64,000 nucleotides of DNA from Acidimicrobiaceae bacterium (GCA_025464005.1 JAODBO010000144.1:1-64000); one strand, 5' to 3'; numbered from the stretch's first letter, positions 8,269 through 16,546 are shown. Translations and numbers: made by a program. Notes: generated by a model from the sequence alone, not told the origin.

Positions 8269-10743
8269 TCAGGCCTCCCCTCGACGCGCCGAGGTGACGC
8301 GGCTCGCGCCCGATGGGGCGATCGCGGAGGCCGAGAGCGTGGTGCGCGGCCCGACCGTGCGCGTCGAGACCGCGAGGCGACGCCTCGGTCCGCCGCTGGC
8401 TTGTGCCCACTGCTCGACGAGCCAGCCGCGCTTTCGGGCGACGGCTGCAAGCTTCGACTCCGGGTTCACCGCCACTGGGTACCCGGCGGCCTCGAGCATC
8501 GGCAGGTCGCTCGTCGAATCCGCGTAGGCGACCGTCGAGTCGCGTCCGAGGCCGAACGAGGCTGCCCACTGCTCCATGAGGATCGCCCGGGCCTCGCCAG
8601 TCGGTGGCGTCGCCACCATCTCGCCGGTGAACTTCCCGTCCTTCTCACCGAGGCGTGCGCAGACGATCTCGTCGAACAGCGGCTCGAGCGGTGCCACGAC
8701 GAAGTCGAGGGCACCGGTGATCAGCAGCGTCTTGTGCCCGAGCGCCCGGTGCTCGCGCACCCGCTGGAGCCCGTCGGGGAACGAACGGGTGAGGATGAGG
8801 TCGCTGAAGAGCTCCCAGGCATCCGAACGGATGCGCTCTACCGGAGCGCCCTCGTAGCGACGGTAGAAGGAGCGCAGGAAGTCGCTCCGGTCCCGCCGGT
8901 CCACCGCGAGCAGGCGCGGTCCCTCGGCGGCGAGCTCGAGCGCCAACTGCGCTCGACGGATGGGGGAGAGGTGGCGCGTCGCCAGCCAGGCGTAGGACTC
9001 GACGACGTTCGAATTGATGAGCGTCTGCTCGAGGTCGAACACAGCGCAGCGCGGCTCGGACGACAGGATGGCCTTGCGGGCCCGCTCCTCGCGGCTTGCG
9101 CTGACACGCTTTCCCGGCGAGGTGCGGACGCGCGCATGGTCGACCACCGAGGGGAGGTGGACCTCGGTGACGTACCGCTCCCAGTCGACGATCGCGGGGT
9201 CGAAGCAGAACGCCTTTTGATCGAGCTCGTCGAGCGACTCGTAGAGTTCGAGGGTGCGATCGATCCGAAAGCGCGCCTCGGTCTCGCTGTAGGCGCCGTA
9301 GAGCTCGACGTAGCCGAGCGCGCGCTCGGCCAGTACTCGCTTCTCCTCGAGGGCGCTGACCTTCTCGGCGAGCTCGCCACGCACCGGGAGCATGCTGACG
9401 ATGCGCTCGGCGGCGCGAAGGCCCTTTGCTGCCCGCCGCAGTTCGCCCTGGACCTTGCCGCGACCGGGGAACGACCAGGTCGGCACCACGATCGGCTGAC
9501 CCTTGGCGTCATACAGCGGGCGCTCGGTGAACCATTGCTCGCAGAGGTCGACAAGGGTCCCGTAGCGGAGCGGGTTCCGCACGCCGGAGGCGATCTGGTA
9601 GATCGTCGGCTCGGCCCCCTCGGGTCCGTGCGCACAGACGGCGATGATCGCCGCGCAGACGAGGTCGACGGGGATGACGTCGACGACGCCCTCAGGGACA
9701 CCGGGGAACTGCTTCAACAGCCCACGCGCGTAGGAGATGATCACGGGCTCGGCCATGCGAAAGCCGCGGATCCAGCCCGGTCGTGGCTCCGCGAGCGCCG
9801 ACTCGACGATCGAAGGCCGCACGATCGATACCGGCAGGGCCCCGCGCGTCTCCGCCAGGGCCATCTCGCCGAGCGACTTCGTGTACGCATACGCGTCCGG
9901 CCAACCGAGCGCCTGCGCACGCGAACGACCGAGCTCGACGAGCGTGTCGTCCACCCACTCCTCGCGAAGCTTCTCGGTGCGCTCGGCGAGAAGGGCGGTC
10001 CCTGCGGCGCCGAGCTCGTGACGTGCCGCCTTGCGCAGCTCGGCAAGCCGGGACGGGGCGCGGCTCTCGGCGTCGGCGTCGGAGCGGGCCCGGCGAGCTG
10101 CGGCGACCTCGCCCTTCCAGTCCGGCAGCGCGAGGTAGCGGCTCTCGGTGACGAGCTCCTCGGCGGCATCGCCGTGGTGTCCGCTGTTCACGTACGCCGT
10201 CGAGACGCCGACGAGGTGGGGGAGCGGTGCATCCGACGGCCGCAGCTCGCGCGCCACGTCGAGGAGGGTCTGGGCCACCCGGCTCGGACCGAGCAGGTTG
10301 ACCTCGACCGCACCGTCGAGTGGGGCGTCGAAGCTCACGGTCGCGGCCGAGTGCACGACGATGTCGCAGGTGGCGAGGCGGGCACGCCCCTCGGCGTCGA
10401 GCCCGAGACCATCCGAGCCCACGTCGCCGGCGATCGTGGCGACGCGGCTGGCGATCTGCTCGGGGAAGGCGTCGCCGAGCTCGCTCCGCAGGCGATCGAA
10501 GCAGTCGTTACGGATGATCTCGCGAGCCGTGCGCTCCGTCGCGCTGAGCCGCCGCCCCGGCCGGACGAGCAGCACGAGCTCGCAGCCGGGGACGGTCCTG
10601 AGCAGACGCTCGACGAGGGCGGTACCGAGGAAGCCGGTAGCGCCGGTGATGGCGATGCGCTTGCCTGCAAGGGAGTCGGCGATCATCGTGCCGGCCCCGG
10701 GAACGAGCGCCTCAACACTCACCGGCGGAGGTGCAGCCGGCAA
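8269..10743 (-). CDS. Fatty acyl-CoA reductase fused to HAD-IB phosphatase-like domain
   Basis: An 824-residue two-domain protein. Residues about 25-440 form an extended SDR / male-sterility-type reductase (GATGFLG nucleotide motif; catalytic Tyr and Lys in DAYAYTKSLGE near residue 285), which would reduce an acyl-CoA or acyl carrier thioester. Residues about 565-790 form a HAD-IB domain: motif I FDLEQTLINSN, motif II LLITGAL, motif IV YADSTSDLPML. In motif I the usual second Asp of DxDxT is Glu. The coordinates use the outermost TTG start; GTG at 10722 or ATG at 10686 are equally credible because no start has a clear ribosome site. This fusion is typical of actinobacterial lipid loci. Confidence 0.85.
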   Translation of the reverse strand: MPAAPPPVSVEALVPGAGTMIADSLAGKRIAITGATGFLGTALVERLLRTVPGCELVLLVRPGRRLSATERTAREIIRNDCFDRLRSELGDAFPEQIASRVATIAGDVGSDGLGLDAEGRARLATCDIVVHSAATVSFDAPLDGAVEVNLLGPSRVAQTLLDVARELRPSDAPLPHLVGVSTAYVNSGHHGDAAEELVTESRYLALPDWKGEVAAARRARSDADAESRAPSRLAELRKAARHELGAAGTALLAERTEKLREEWVDDTLVELGRSRAQALGWPDAYAYTKSLGEMALAETRGALPVSIVRPSIVESALAEPRPGWIRGFRMAEPVIISYARGLLKQFPGVPEGVVDVIPVDLVCAAIIAVCAHGPEGAEPTIYQIASGVRNPLRYGTLVDLCEQWFTERPLYDAKGQPIVVPTWSFPGRGKVQGELRRAAKGLRAAERIVSMLPVRGELAEKVSALEEKRVLAERALGYVELYGAYSETEARFRIDRTLELYESLDELDQKAFCFDPAIVDWERYVTEVHLPSVVDHARVRTSPGKRVSASREERARKAILSSEPRCAVFDLEQTLINSNVVESYAWLATRHLSPIRRAQLALELAAEGPRLLAVDRRDRSDFLRSFYRRYEGAPVERIRSDAWELFSDLILTRSFPDGLQRVREHRALGHKTLLITGALDFVVAPLEPLFDEIVCARLGEKDGKFTGEMVATPPTGEARAILMEQWAASFGLGRDSTVAYADSTSDLPMLEAAGYPVAVNPESKLAAVARKRGWLVEQWAQASGGPRRRLAVSTRTVGPRTTLSASAIAPSGASRVTSARRGEA

Positions 10744-10767
10744 GTCGTACCGGCCGTCGCATCGTGC

Positions 10768-11460
10768 TCATCGCTTCTTGGCGGCCGTCTTCGCGCGCCG
10801 TGGCGGCGTGTAGCGCTTCGATGCGGTGGGAGTCTGCGGCGTCGACGGGCCGCGCTTTGACTTCGACCCGGTGTCGATCGTGCCGGTGAACTTGCCCCGT
10901 GCCTGGTCCTGTCGCTGCTTGCGCATGACTCGAATGATGAGCCAGCCACCGAAGAAGAGGTAGAGGATTCCGTAGACGAGGCCGAAGGAGATGAGCTCCA
11001 TGCCGACGATGAAGGCGGCAAAACCGAGCAGCGCCCGGCGGCGCAGCGCCGAGCCGAAGGCCATTATCGCGACTCCGACGAGCCCGGCGACGAGGAAGTC
11101 CGGCGCGTAGTGGCGGGCTTTCAGATCAGTCGAGTGACGCCAGTAAAAGAAGACGATGACGGTGAGCGCGAGATCGACCAGCATCAGCCCGGTGCCGATC
11201 ATGAGCTCCTTGCGGTCGAGCCCGTTGACGACCTCCTTCGCGCCCAGTGCTCTGTCGTTGGCTCCCGACCTCGACTCGCGTACGCCCGGCTTCTGGTTCC
11301 AGAGGCCGGTCGCGATCTCCCGGAGACTCTTCGGCTGCTGGTGCACCGGCGCAGCCTCGGTTGCTGCGTGATCGTCCGGAGCGGGCAGCGCCGCAGTGGG
11401 CTCCTCGGGAGCATCCATGTCTGGCGGCGGTGTATCGGCCTTCACGTCCTCGGTAGCCAC
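10768..11460 (-). CDS. Conserved membrane protein, first gene of lipid operon
   Basis: A 230-residue protein with an acidic, Pro/Ala-rich cytosolic N-terminus (about 90 residues), four probable membrane helices (LMIGTGLMLVDLALTVIVFF; DFLVAGLVGVAIMAFG; LLGFAAFIVGMELISF; VYGILYLFFGGWLII) and a strongly basic Lys/Arg-rich tail. The GTG at 11460 is preferred to earlier in-frame starts because it opens the natural VATEDVKADTP sequence. Earlier codons lie in the likely promoter region. It ends 24 bases before the acyl reductase ORF. No catalytic motif is seen; the function is unknown. Confidence 0.65.
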   Translation of the reverse strand: MATEDVKADTPPPDMDAPEEPTAALPAPDDHAATEAAPVHQQPKSLREIATGLWNQKPGVRESRSGANDRALGAKEVVNGLDRKELMIGTGLMLVDLALTVIVFFYWRHSTDLKARHYAPDFLVAGLVGVAIMAFGSALRRRALLGFAAFIVGMELISFGLVYGILYLFFGGWLIIRVMRKQRQDQARGKFTGTIDTGSKSKRGPSTPQTPTASKRYTPPRRAKTAAKKR

Positions 11461-11597
11461 GGTGCACCAGGGTACTTGCGCGCCGGTGGTCATAGCGACA
11501 GCGGCCGAGCTCGAACGAGGCACGAGACGAAGGTCCTGCTCAACCCTTCGCGGCCCGGGGGGAGCCGGAGTGCCCGAGCGGCTACCATCGTGTCAGC

Positions 11598-11671
11598 GGG
11601 CGCTTGGCTCAGGTGGTTAGAGCGCAGCCTTCACACGGCTGAGGTCGGGGGTTCGAGTCCCTCAGCGCCCA
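11598..11671 (+). tRNA. tRNA-Val (CAC anticodon)
   Basis: The cloverleaf reads clearly. The acceptor stem GGGCGCT pairs with AGCGCCC, the D arm is GCTCAGGTGGTTAGAGC, the anticodon stem is CAGCC/GGCTG with loop TTCACAC (anticodon CAC), and the T arm is GGGGGTTCGAGTCCCTC. The discriminator is A and CCA is not encoded (ACCC follows). The accessory patch with transposon relics begins directly after it, so it may have served as an integration site, although no repeat of its 3' end was found downstream. Confidence 0.95.
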
Positions 11672-11674
11672 CCC

Positions 11675-11698
11675 GGAGGTCTTCACGTTTAGACCTCC
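11675..11698 (+). terminator. Hairpin just after tRNA-Val
   Basis: GGAGGTCT (11675-11682) and AGACCTCC (11691-11698) form a perfect 8-bp stem with an 8-base loop, 4 bases after the tRNA. No T run follows, so it may be a processing or weak termination structure. Confidence 0.45.
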
Positions 11699-11757
11699 CA
11701 CATCGTCACGTTTGGCTGTGACACTCGCTCCTCGGGGCCGCTCGACGACCCGGTCGC

Positions 11758-12239
11758 CTGGTGAGGCGCTCGCTCCCGGTGGATGAGCGCGACGGAGCTG
11801 GCCGGTGCCCGACGTCACCCTCGAGGCCGGTCGCGACTACGGCGGTGCGCATCCCCTCGCCCCGACGAGGTCCGCGATCGCCCGACGCCGACGCCGCCTG
11901 GTCCCTGGAGCCTGGCCGGCTCTCTCGCGCCGCTCGTTCTCGGCTTCGCGCTCGCAGAAGGCGTCTGTCACGGCGAGGTTGCGAACGACGAGCGCGCAGG
12001 CGAGGAGCATGGTCATCGGCACGAGCCCCATCTGGCGGCACCAGTCCTTGTTGACGTCGATCGTGGGGGGGTCCTTCACCCGCGCGTTCGAGCGCTCCGC
12101 TGCGCCGCGCCGCGCGTAGGAGGCCCGCCAGGACGTTGGGGTGTGTCAATTCTCCTCGATGACACAGGTCACCCGGTGAGGCGCTCGCTCCGGTGGATGA
12201 GCGCGACGTGCTGGCCGGTGGCGACGTCATCCTTGAGAC
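11758..12239. repeat. Imperfect direct repeat pair flanking a transposase relic
   Basis: Two copies of a segment of about 68 bases lie at 11758-11827 and 12173-12239. Both share GGTGAGGCGCTCGCTCC and GGTGGATGAGCGCGACG, then GCTGGCCGGTG and GACGTCA. They differ by three single-base indels and scattered substitutions. On the minus strand the downstream copy reads GLKDDVATGQHVALIHRSERL; the other copy is frameshifted. They bracket the decayed transposase C-terminus. They may be two decayed copies of one gene end or remnants of a duplicated element boundary. Confidence 0.6.
11837..12145 (-). pseudogene. C-terminal fragment of an actinobacterial transposase-like protein
   Basis: About 103 codons are open between an in-frame stop (TGA at 12146-12148) and the natural stop at 11837. 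The peptide contains RGAAERSNARVKDP, DWCRQMGLVPMTMLLACALVV, an ERRERAGQAPGTRRRRRR tail and an IADLVG end. From memory of these families this is the end of a large transposon-encoded protein common in actinobacteria. The N-terminal part is missing. I could not run a search, so the family name is from recollection. Confidence 0.5.
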
Positions 12240-12297
12240 CCGATGTGGTGGACCTCTCGTGGGAATCTGGGAACGAGCCGATCAGCCCGGAGCGGGC

Positions 12298-12615
12298 TGC
12301 CAAGAGGCCCGCATTGCCAAAGCCCTCGCCACGGTCGGCTTCGTGGTTCCGGGCAGCCTGACTGAGCGACGCCTCAACTGCCACTCATGCGGGCTGTCGC
12401 TGCCACGACGACCCGCCCAAGCTCCACGGGCCGTACTTCCCAGTGGAACAGCAAGGTCGCCGCCAAGACGACCAGTAAGAACCTCAGCGCCGAGAGCTCG
12501 AGCAGTAGCGGGCCTGGATCGACAACGAAGGCGCCTATGCACCCTCGTGCGCGAGCTCGAGACCCTCGCTTTGTCGGTCCTCGAATCCGACCCGCACGCG
12601 CGGAAGCGAGCCTGA
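12298..12615 (+). pseudogene. Frameshifted relic of a small transposon-associated protein (DUF6788-like)
   Basis: Reading in three shifting frames gives ARIAKALATVGFVVPGSLTERRL, then PPKLHGPYF, then QWNSKVAAKTTSKNLSAE, then an in-frame stop near ELEQ, then LVRELETLALSVLESD. The order (PGSLTERR, a cysteine-containing stretch, LHGPY, a W..KV..KT block, a C-terminal ELE helix) matches small proteins seen beside actinobacterial transposases. At least two frameshifts and one stop make it a pseudogene. It lies divergent to the transposase relic, consistent with one decayed element. Confidence 0.5.
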
Positions 12616-12833
12616 TCCGCGTCACCTCGGCCGTGGACGGCGCGCGGGTGCGGTCCGCTCATCCCGCGGGTGGGTGGCTGGTCAGGCGCAGGTGAGGCCC
12701 AGACCTGAAGACCTCACCGGCCGGGTTTCGGCACGTCTGATTGCAGATCAGGCCACGTGCCGACCCGCCAGCCCTCGGTCGTTTCGAAGCGCCGGCCGGA
12801 TGTTGGGTGTCGAGGAACCGCGACAGTTCGGCG

Positions 12834-13268
12834 TCAACGGGGGAGCCGTAGGCGTTGGACGACCGCTGCCGGCGATTCTGCGAGCCCGGCGGCGAGCAAT
12901 TGGGCGTCGACGCTGACGAGCGAGATGCCAAGCCCCTCGGCCGCGGCAGCCCATGCAGCGTCATAGAAGGTGAGCCGGTGTCGTTCGCCGAGCTCCGCGG
13001 CCTGACGCAGCCATTCGGCAGCCATCGCCAAGGGAGGGCCGCAGATGATGACGAGATCTTCAAGCTGATCGGCGACGTCAGATCCGCTCCAACCGAGTGC
13101 CCGTAGAAGGACATTGCCCATTTCGTACAGTGCCAGATCGATCACACGAGCCTGAACTTCGCCGACCTGCGTGGCGTCGCGGATGGAGCGGGCCTCGGCG
13201 AGCTCGGACTCACCTTCGCTGTGAAACCACTTAACGAGTACCGAGGTGTCGACGAGGAGCGTCGTCAC
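12834..13268 (-). CDS. vapC: VapC-type PIN-domain toxin
   Basis: A 144-residue PIN ribonuclease. The acidic metal-binding residues are visible in LLVDTSVLVKWF (residue 6-7), YEMGNVL (near 48), TFYDAAWA (near 101) and LVSVDAQLL (near 120). The GTG start overlaps the antitoxin stop by 4 bp (GTGA), so the pair is translationally coupled. The predicted role is growth control by RNA cleavage, held in check by the upstream VapB partner. Confidence 0.9.
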   Translation of the reverse strand: MTTLLVDTSVLVKWFHSEGESELAEARSIRDATQVGEVQARVIDLALYEMGNVLLRALGWSGSDVADQLEDLVIICGPPLAMAAEWLRQAAELGERHRLTFYDAAWAAAAEGLGISLVSVDAQLLAAGLAESPAAVVQRLRLPR

Positions 13269-13501
13269 CGCCGGGTGTCTCGGTCCTGCCGGAGCAGCTC
13301 CGCCGCGTCGAATCCGCCCGCTGCGCGGAATCGTTGCTCGGAGCGGGCAATAGCCGCGGCGACAGCTGCGGGATCACGGCGAGCCAACTCTCTCCGGGCC
13401 GCTGCTGCGAGGAGTGCGCTTCGGCTCATGGATCTTCGCCGGGCCTCCTCGTCGATGTCTCGGACGAGTTCATCGGGGAGTGACACCATTACCTTGGACA
13501 T
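13265..13501 (-). CDS. vapB: VapB-type ribbon-helix-helix antitoxin
   Basis: A 78-residue antitoxin with an N-terminal RHH DNA-binding strand and helices (KVMVSLPDELVRDIDEEAR, then RSMSRSALLAAAARREL), and a C-terminal toxin-binding part (RFRAAGGFDAAELL). The ATG at 13501 is preferred to the in-frame ATG at 13534 because a TATAAT box and an inverted repeat occupy the intervening bases. The message is then leaderless. Confidence 0.88.
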   Translation of the reverse strand: MSKVMVSLPDELVRDIDEEARRRSMSRSALLAAAARRELARRDPAAVAAAIARSEQRFRAAGGFDAAELLRQDRDTRR

Positions 13502-13531
13502 ACCCCGATTATATCCATTGGTAATGCCAAT
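13502..13531 (-). promoter_or_regulatory. vapBC promoter and operator, leaderless start
   Basis: On the minus strand a perfect TATAAT (13513-13508) lies 6 bases before the ATG at 13501, so transcription should begin at or next to the start codon. Just upstream, ATTGG (13517-13521) and CCAAT (13527-13531) form an inverted repeat with a 5-base centre, placed where a repressor would block RNA polymerase. This fits VapBC autoregulation. Confidence 0.65.
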
Positions 13532-13576
13532 CATGTGACGTTGGGCCTCAGGATCCGCCGGAGTCGAAGTCGGTCG

Positions 13577-14464
13577 TTAGGACGGTTCTCTTGGGGCCGC
13601 GGCCTCCGGTTGGAGAGCCGGGGCCGGAGCAGCCCACGAAGCAAGGATGCGTAGCCCCTCGTGTGAATGAGTGCCGGGTTCGGCGCTCAGGACCATGAGA
13701 CGTTGCCCGCTGCCGTCGGGGCTGTTCCAGGTGTCGCAATCCAGGGTGAGATCGCCGACGATTGAGTGTCGGTAGTGCTTGGTGCCGTAGCCCGTGCCCG
13801 TGACCTGATGGGTCGCCCACCAGGTACGAAAGTCCGGGTCTTGGACGGCCAACTCGCCGACAAGCACAGCCAACTCGGGGTCGTCAGGGTCATTCGCGGC
13901 CTCCATGCGCAGGGCGGCGACCGCGGTGCTCGCGTCGTGCTCCCACTCGGCATGGAGGGAGCGCACGGCAGGGTGGGTGAAGAGCAGGCGCACGTAGTTG
14001 CGGCGGTTGGCGGGGATCTGCCCGAAGTCGGTGTACAAAGCGGCCGCGCCGGCGTTCCAGGCGAGGATGTCCATACGGCGGCCCAGCACGATGGCCGGAG
14101 TCTCGGTGAGCTGGTCGAGCAGGCGTCGCATTGCCGGGCGCAGCTTCTGCGCGGCGCGGCGTCGTTGCAGAATCGGAGTCTTGCCGACTAGCTGGTACAG
14201 GTACGTCTGCTGGTCGTCGTCGAGGCGCAGCGCACGGGCGAGCGTCACGAGCACGGAGGCAGATGCCTGAACCCGGCCCTGCTCGAGCCGGGTGAGATAG
14301 TCGACGCTGATCGCCGCCAGCTGGGCGACCTCCTCGCGGCGCAGCCCGGCGACCTTGCGCGGAGACCCCACGTCGGGCAAGCCGACCTCCTGGGGCCTCA
14401 GCTGAGCACGACGGGCTTTGAGGAAGTCGCCCAACTCGTGTGCATGGTTTGGCGCGAGGGTCAC
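13577..14464 (-). CDS. XRE-family regulator with MmyB-like ligand domain
   Basis: A 295-residue regulator. The helix-turn-helix is at about residues 10-75 (VAGLRREEVAQLAAISVDYLTRLEQGR), followed by the MmyB-like ligand-binding domain from about 105 (VLGRRMDILAWNAGAAALYTDF, then NYVRLLFTHPAVRSL). The GTG at 14464 opens the expected MTLAPNHAHELGDFLKARR-like start; the frame stays open further upstream but through the divergent promoter. Members of this family usually control an adjacent divergent oxidoreductase or hydrolase gene, here the hydrolase at 14663. The tail is Pro/Ala rich. Confidence 0.9.
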   Translation of the reverse strand: MTLAPNHAHELGDFLKARRAQLRPQEVGLPDVGSPRKVAGLRREEVAQLAAISVDYLTRLEQGRVQASASVLVTLARALRLDDDQQTYLYQLVGKTPILQRRRAAQKLRPAMRRLLDQLTETPAIVLGRRMDILAWNAGAAALYTDFGQIPANRRNYVRLLFTHPAVRSLHAEWEHDASTAVAALRMEAANDPDDPELAVLVGELAVQDPDFRTWWATHQVTGTGYGTKHYRHSIVGDLTLDCDTWNSPDGSGQRLMVLSAEPGTHSHEGLRILASWAAPAPALQPEAAAPREPS

Positions 14465-14503
14465 AACGCCAGCGTAGGACCGGCTCCTGCGCGTTGTCAG
14501 TGG

Positions 14504-14534
14504 GCAGGTTCCTTCCCCCGGATGCAGGTTTCCT
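14504..14534. promoter_or_regulatory. Direct repeat in the divergent promoter region
   Basis: GCAGGTTCCTT (from 14504) and GCAGGTTTCCT (from 14524) are direct repeats spaced exactly 20 bases, about two helical turns, in the 198-base gap between the XRE regulator and the hydrolase. This is a candidate binding site for the regulator, inferred from position. Confidence 0.4.
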
Positions 14535-14662
14535 AGGCGAAGACTCGTCTCTTTTACGCGCTTCACTCGGACGTCAGCCTGGTTGATGTGCCCGGCGAAC
14601 CGCCGGGCATCCGGGCCCAATGATGCGGGCCCGGCGAAGACATCGAATCGGAGAGCCATCTC

Positions 14663-15586
14663 ATGAAGACGAACGTGACATTCGACAGCGCTGGGCTGAA
14701 GATCGCGGGGCACCTCTACACCCCCGACGATGGCGCGAAGGGTCCCCGGCCCGCGATCGTGGTCGGTCACCCCGGCAGCGGTGTGAAGGAGCAGGCCGCC
14801 GGCCTCTACGCCCAGCGCCTAGCCGAGCAGGGGTTCGTCACCCTCGCCTTCGACGCCGTCTACCAGGGCGAGAGCGAAGGCGAGCCGCGCGGTCTCGAAG
14901 ACCCGGCGCATCGGGTCGAGGACCTCAAGGCCGCCGTGTCGTTCCTCACAACGCGCGACGAGGTGAACACCGACCAGATCGGGGCGCTGGGCATCTGTGC
15001 CTCCGGCGGCTACGCGCTCACGGCAACCGCGACCGATCACCGCATCAAGGCCGTCGCGACGGTCAGCGCTGTCGACCTCGCTCGGCAGTTCCGCCAGGGT
15101 GCCGACGGGGCGCAGGACCCGGCCGTCTTCCAAGCCATGCTCGACGACGCCGCCGCGGCCCGCACCGCCGAGGCCCACGGCGAGAGCGTCCAGACCTTCA
15201 AGATCTTCCCCGACACTGCGGAGGAGGCCCGCGCCCTGGGCCAGCACGTCTTCGAAGGATTCGAGTACTACTGCACCGCCCGCGCCCAGCACCCCCGCTC
15301 GGCCAAGTTCCTCACCTGGACCAGCGTCGACCACATGGCGTTTTTCGACGCTTTCCGCTTCGTCGGCCTCATCAGGCGCCCGCTGCTCATGAACGTCGGG
15401 CGTGAAGCTGTCACCTCCTGGATGAGCGTGGAAGCGTTCCAGAACGCGCATGGCCCAAAGGAGCTGCACTGGATCGACGGAGCCACCCACGTTGACCTCT
15501 ACGACAAGGAGCAGTACGTCACGCCGACCATTGCGAAGCTCACCGAGTTCTACGCAGCGAACCTCGCGGAGTTCGTCGTGGCTTAG
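14663..15586 (+). CDS. Alpha/beta hydrolase with cysteine nucleophile (dienelactone hydrolase-like)
   Basis: A 307-residue alpha/beta hydrolase. The nucleophile elbow reads GICASGGYAL near residue 113, with Cys where most relatives have Ser, as in dienelactone hydrolases. The oxyanion region is VVGHPGSGVKEQ, and the His is probably in DGATHVDLYD near the C-terminus. The start ATG follows GGAGAG. It is divergent from the MmyB-type regulator and probably controlled by it. The C-terminal part resembles the FrsA/YcjY-type subgroup. Substrate unknown. Confidence 0.82.
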   Translation: MKTNVTFDSAGLKIAGHLYTPDDGAKGPRPAIVVGHPGSGVKEQAAGLYAQRLAEQGFVTLAFDAVYQGESEGEPRGLEDPAHRVEDLKAAVSFLTTRDEVNTDQIGALGICASGGYALTATATDHRIKAVATVSAVDLARQFRQGADGAQDPAVFQAMLDDAAAARTAEAHGESVQTFKIFPDTAEEARALGQHVFEGFEYYCTARAQHPRSAKFLTWTSVDHMAFFDAFRFVGLIRRPLLMNVGREAVTSWMSVEAFQNAHGPKELHWIDGATHVDLYDKEQYVTPTIAKLTEFYAANLAEFVVA

Positions 15587-15589
15587 CGA

Positions 15590-15930
15590 AGCCGCACAGG
15601 GAAGGGGTGTCGGGACGAGTTCGCCACCAGATGCACGAGCCCGCCACGACGTAGGCAGCGTCGTACGCCGAGATGCCATGCTCGTCGGCAAGAGCTGCCG
15701 CGTCAGCAATGAGGTCAGCATCGGCTCGTACGAGCCCTCCGTCGCCTGCTACCGCTACTACTCGCTCGCGCAGACCGTGCTGTCGAGAGATCACGCCAGG
15801 CATGTACCGCCACGTTGGTCACCTCAAAGAAGGCGAGATCCAAAGTCGCTAGTGGATCGCTGCCTCCGAGTAGTCGGCGAGCATCTCCGTGGTTCTCGTC
15901 GCTCGTCAGTGCGTCGCAAGCCGGCTCGCC
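15590..15930 (-). pseudogene. Broken PIN-domain (VapC-like) toxin gene
   Basis: On the minus strand one frame reads LTSDENHGDARRLLGG then LATLDLAFFEVTNVAVHAW (PIN helices with the conserved Glu of FFEVTN). A second frame continues VVAVAGDGGLVRADADLIA then DEHGISAYDAAYVVA, the conserved SAYDAAYV block. The join requires a frameshift near 15800. The first Asp-bearing strand is absent or scrambled, and the C-terminal VSxD strand is not seen. A dead relic next to a live VapBC pair. Confidence 0.6.
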
Positions 15931-16546
15931 GACGCAGGTACACGGCTTGTGCTGCACGGCGTCGCGGCGGTAGATCTGCAGCGACGAGCCACGCGCGGAG
16001 TCGGCGATTGCTTCGGCCTCGGTGAGGGGCCAGTCAGCCTGGCTCATGCGCAGAGCCTCCCGATGACCTGTCGGCAGAAGAGGGGGCAAGGCTCGTGCCC
16101 ACGATCAGCAGATAGCGGTTCTTCTGCCGTCCTCGAAGGTCCACTGCATGTAAGGCCAGCTCAGCCACCATGAGCTCGCGAGGCGTCGTGGTGATTTAGA
16201 TGCCAACCGACGTAGCGGCCGTGTCTGGCGATCGCACCGCTTCTCCACAGTCTCAGCGGCGTGACCTGGATCTCGAGGTCCTCCGCATCAATCGCGTCCG
16301 CCGGCAAATCTCCAGTGATGTTCCGCACTCGACCACGGGCACCACGCGACACCGGGGGTGATTCGCCAGTCGAGGGCAGGACCACCGATGCCGCAAGCAG
16401 CGACCCGCGCACGAAACTGCACATATGCTGTGTGTCTGCGCACTCATCTGACGATATCCTGCTCGGGTGTTCACGGAGACCCATTTCCGCAGCCCGGCTT
16501 CGTTGCTGGGATGCTCAAGTCGAAGACGCGAAGGTAGGGCTGGCAA
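15931..16546. other. Intergenic region without recognisable gene
   Basis: No convincing coding sequence, RNA gene or repeat was found here. Base composition is mixed and drops toward the right. It should hold the promoter of the amino-sugar island, but no clear -10/-35 pair stands out. Confidence 0.5.

Noticed and set aside
8218-10860. 880-codon plus-strand open frame
   Set aside because: It lies exactly antisense to the fused acyl reductase gene, has no family motif, and is Arg/Glu/Gly rich as expected for the reverse frame of a high-GC gene.
11609-11818. Minus-strand frame ending in RDSNPRPQPCEGCALTT
   Set aside because: This is the usual artefact of translating through the tRNA-Val gene.
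12374-12625. 83-residue minus-strand protein with a hydrophobic stretch
   Set aside because: It is antisense to the frameshifted transposon-type relic, whose plus-strand motifs explain the sequence better.
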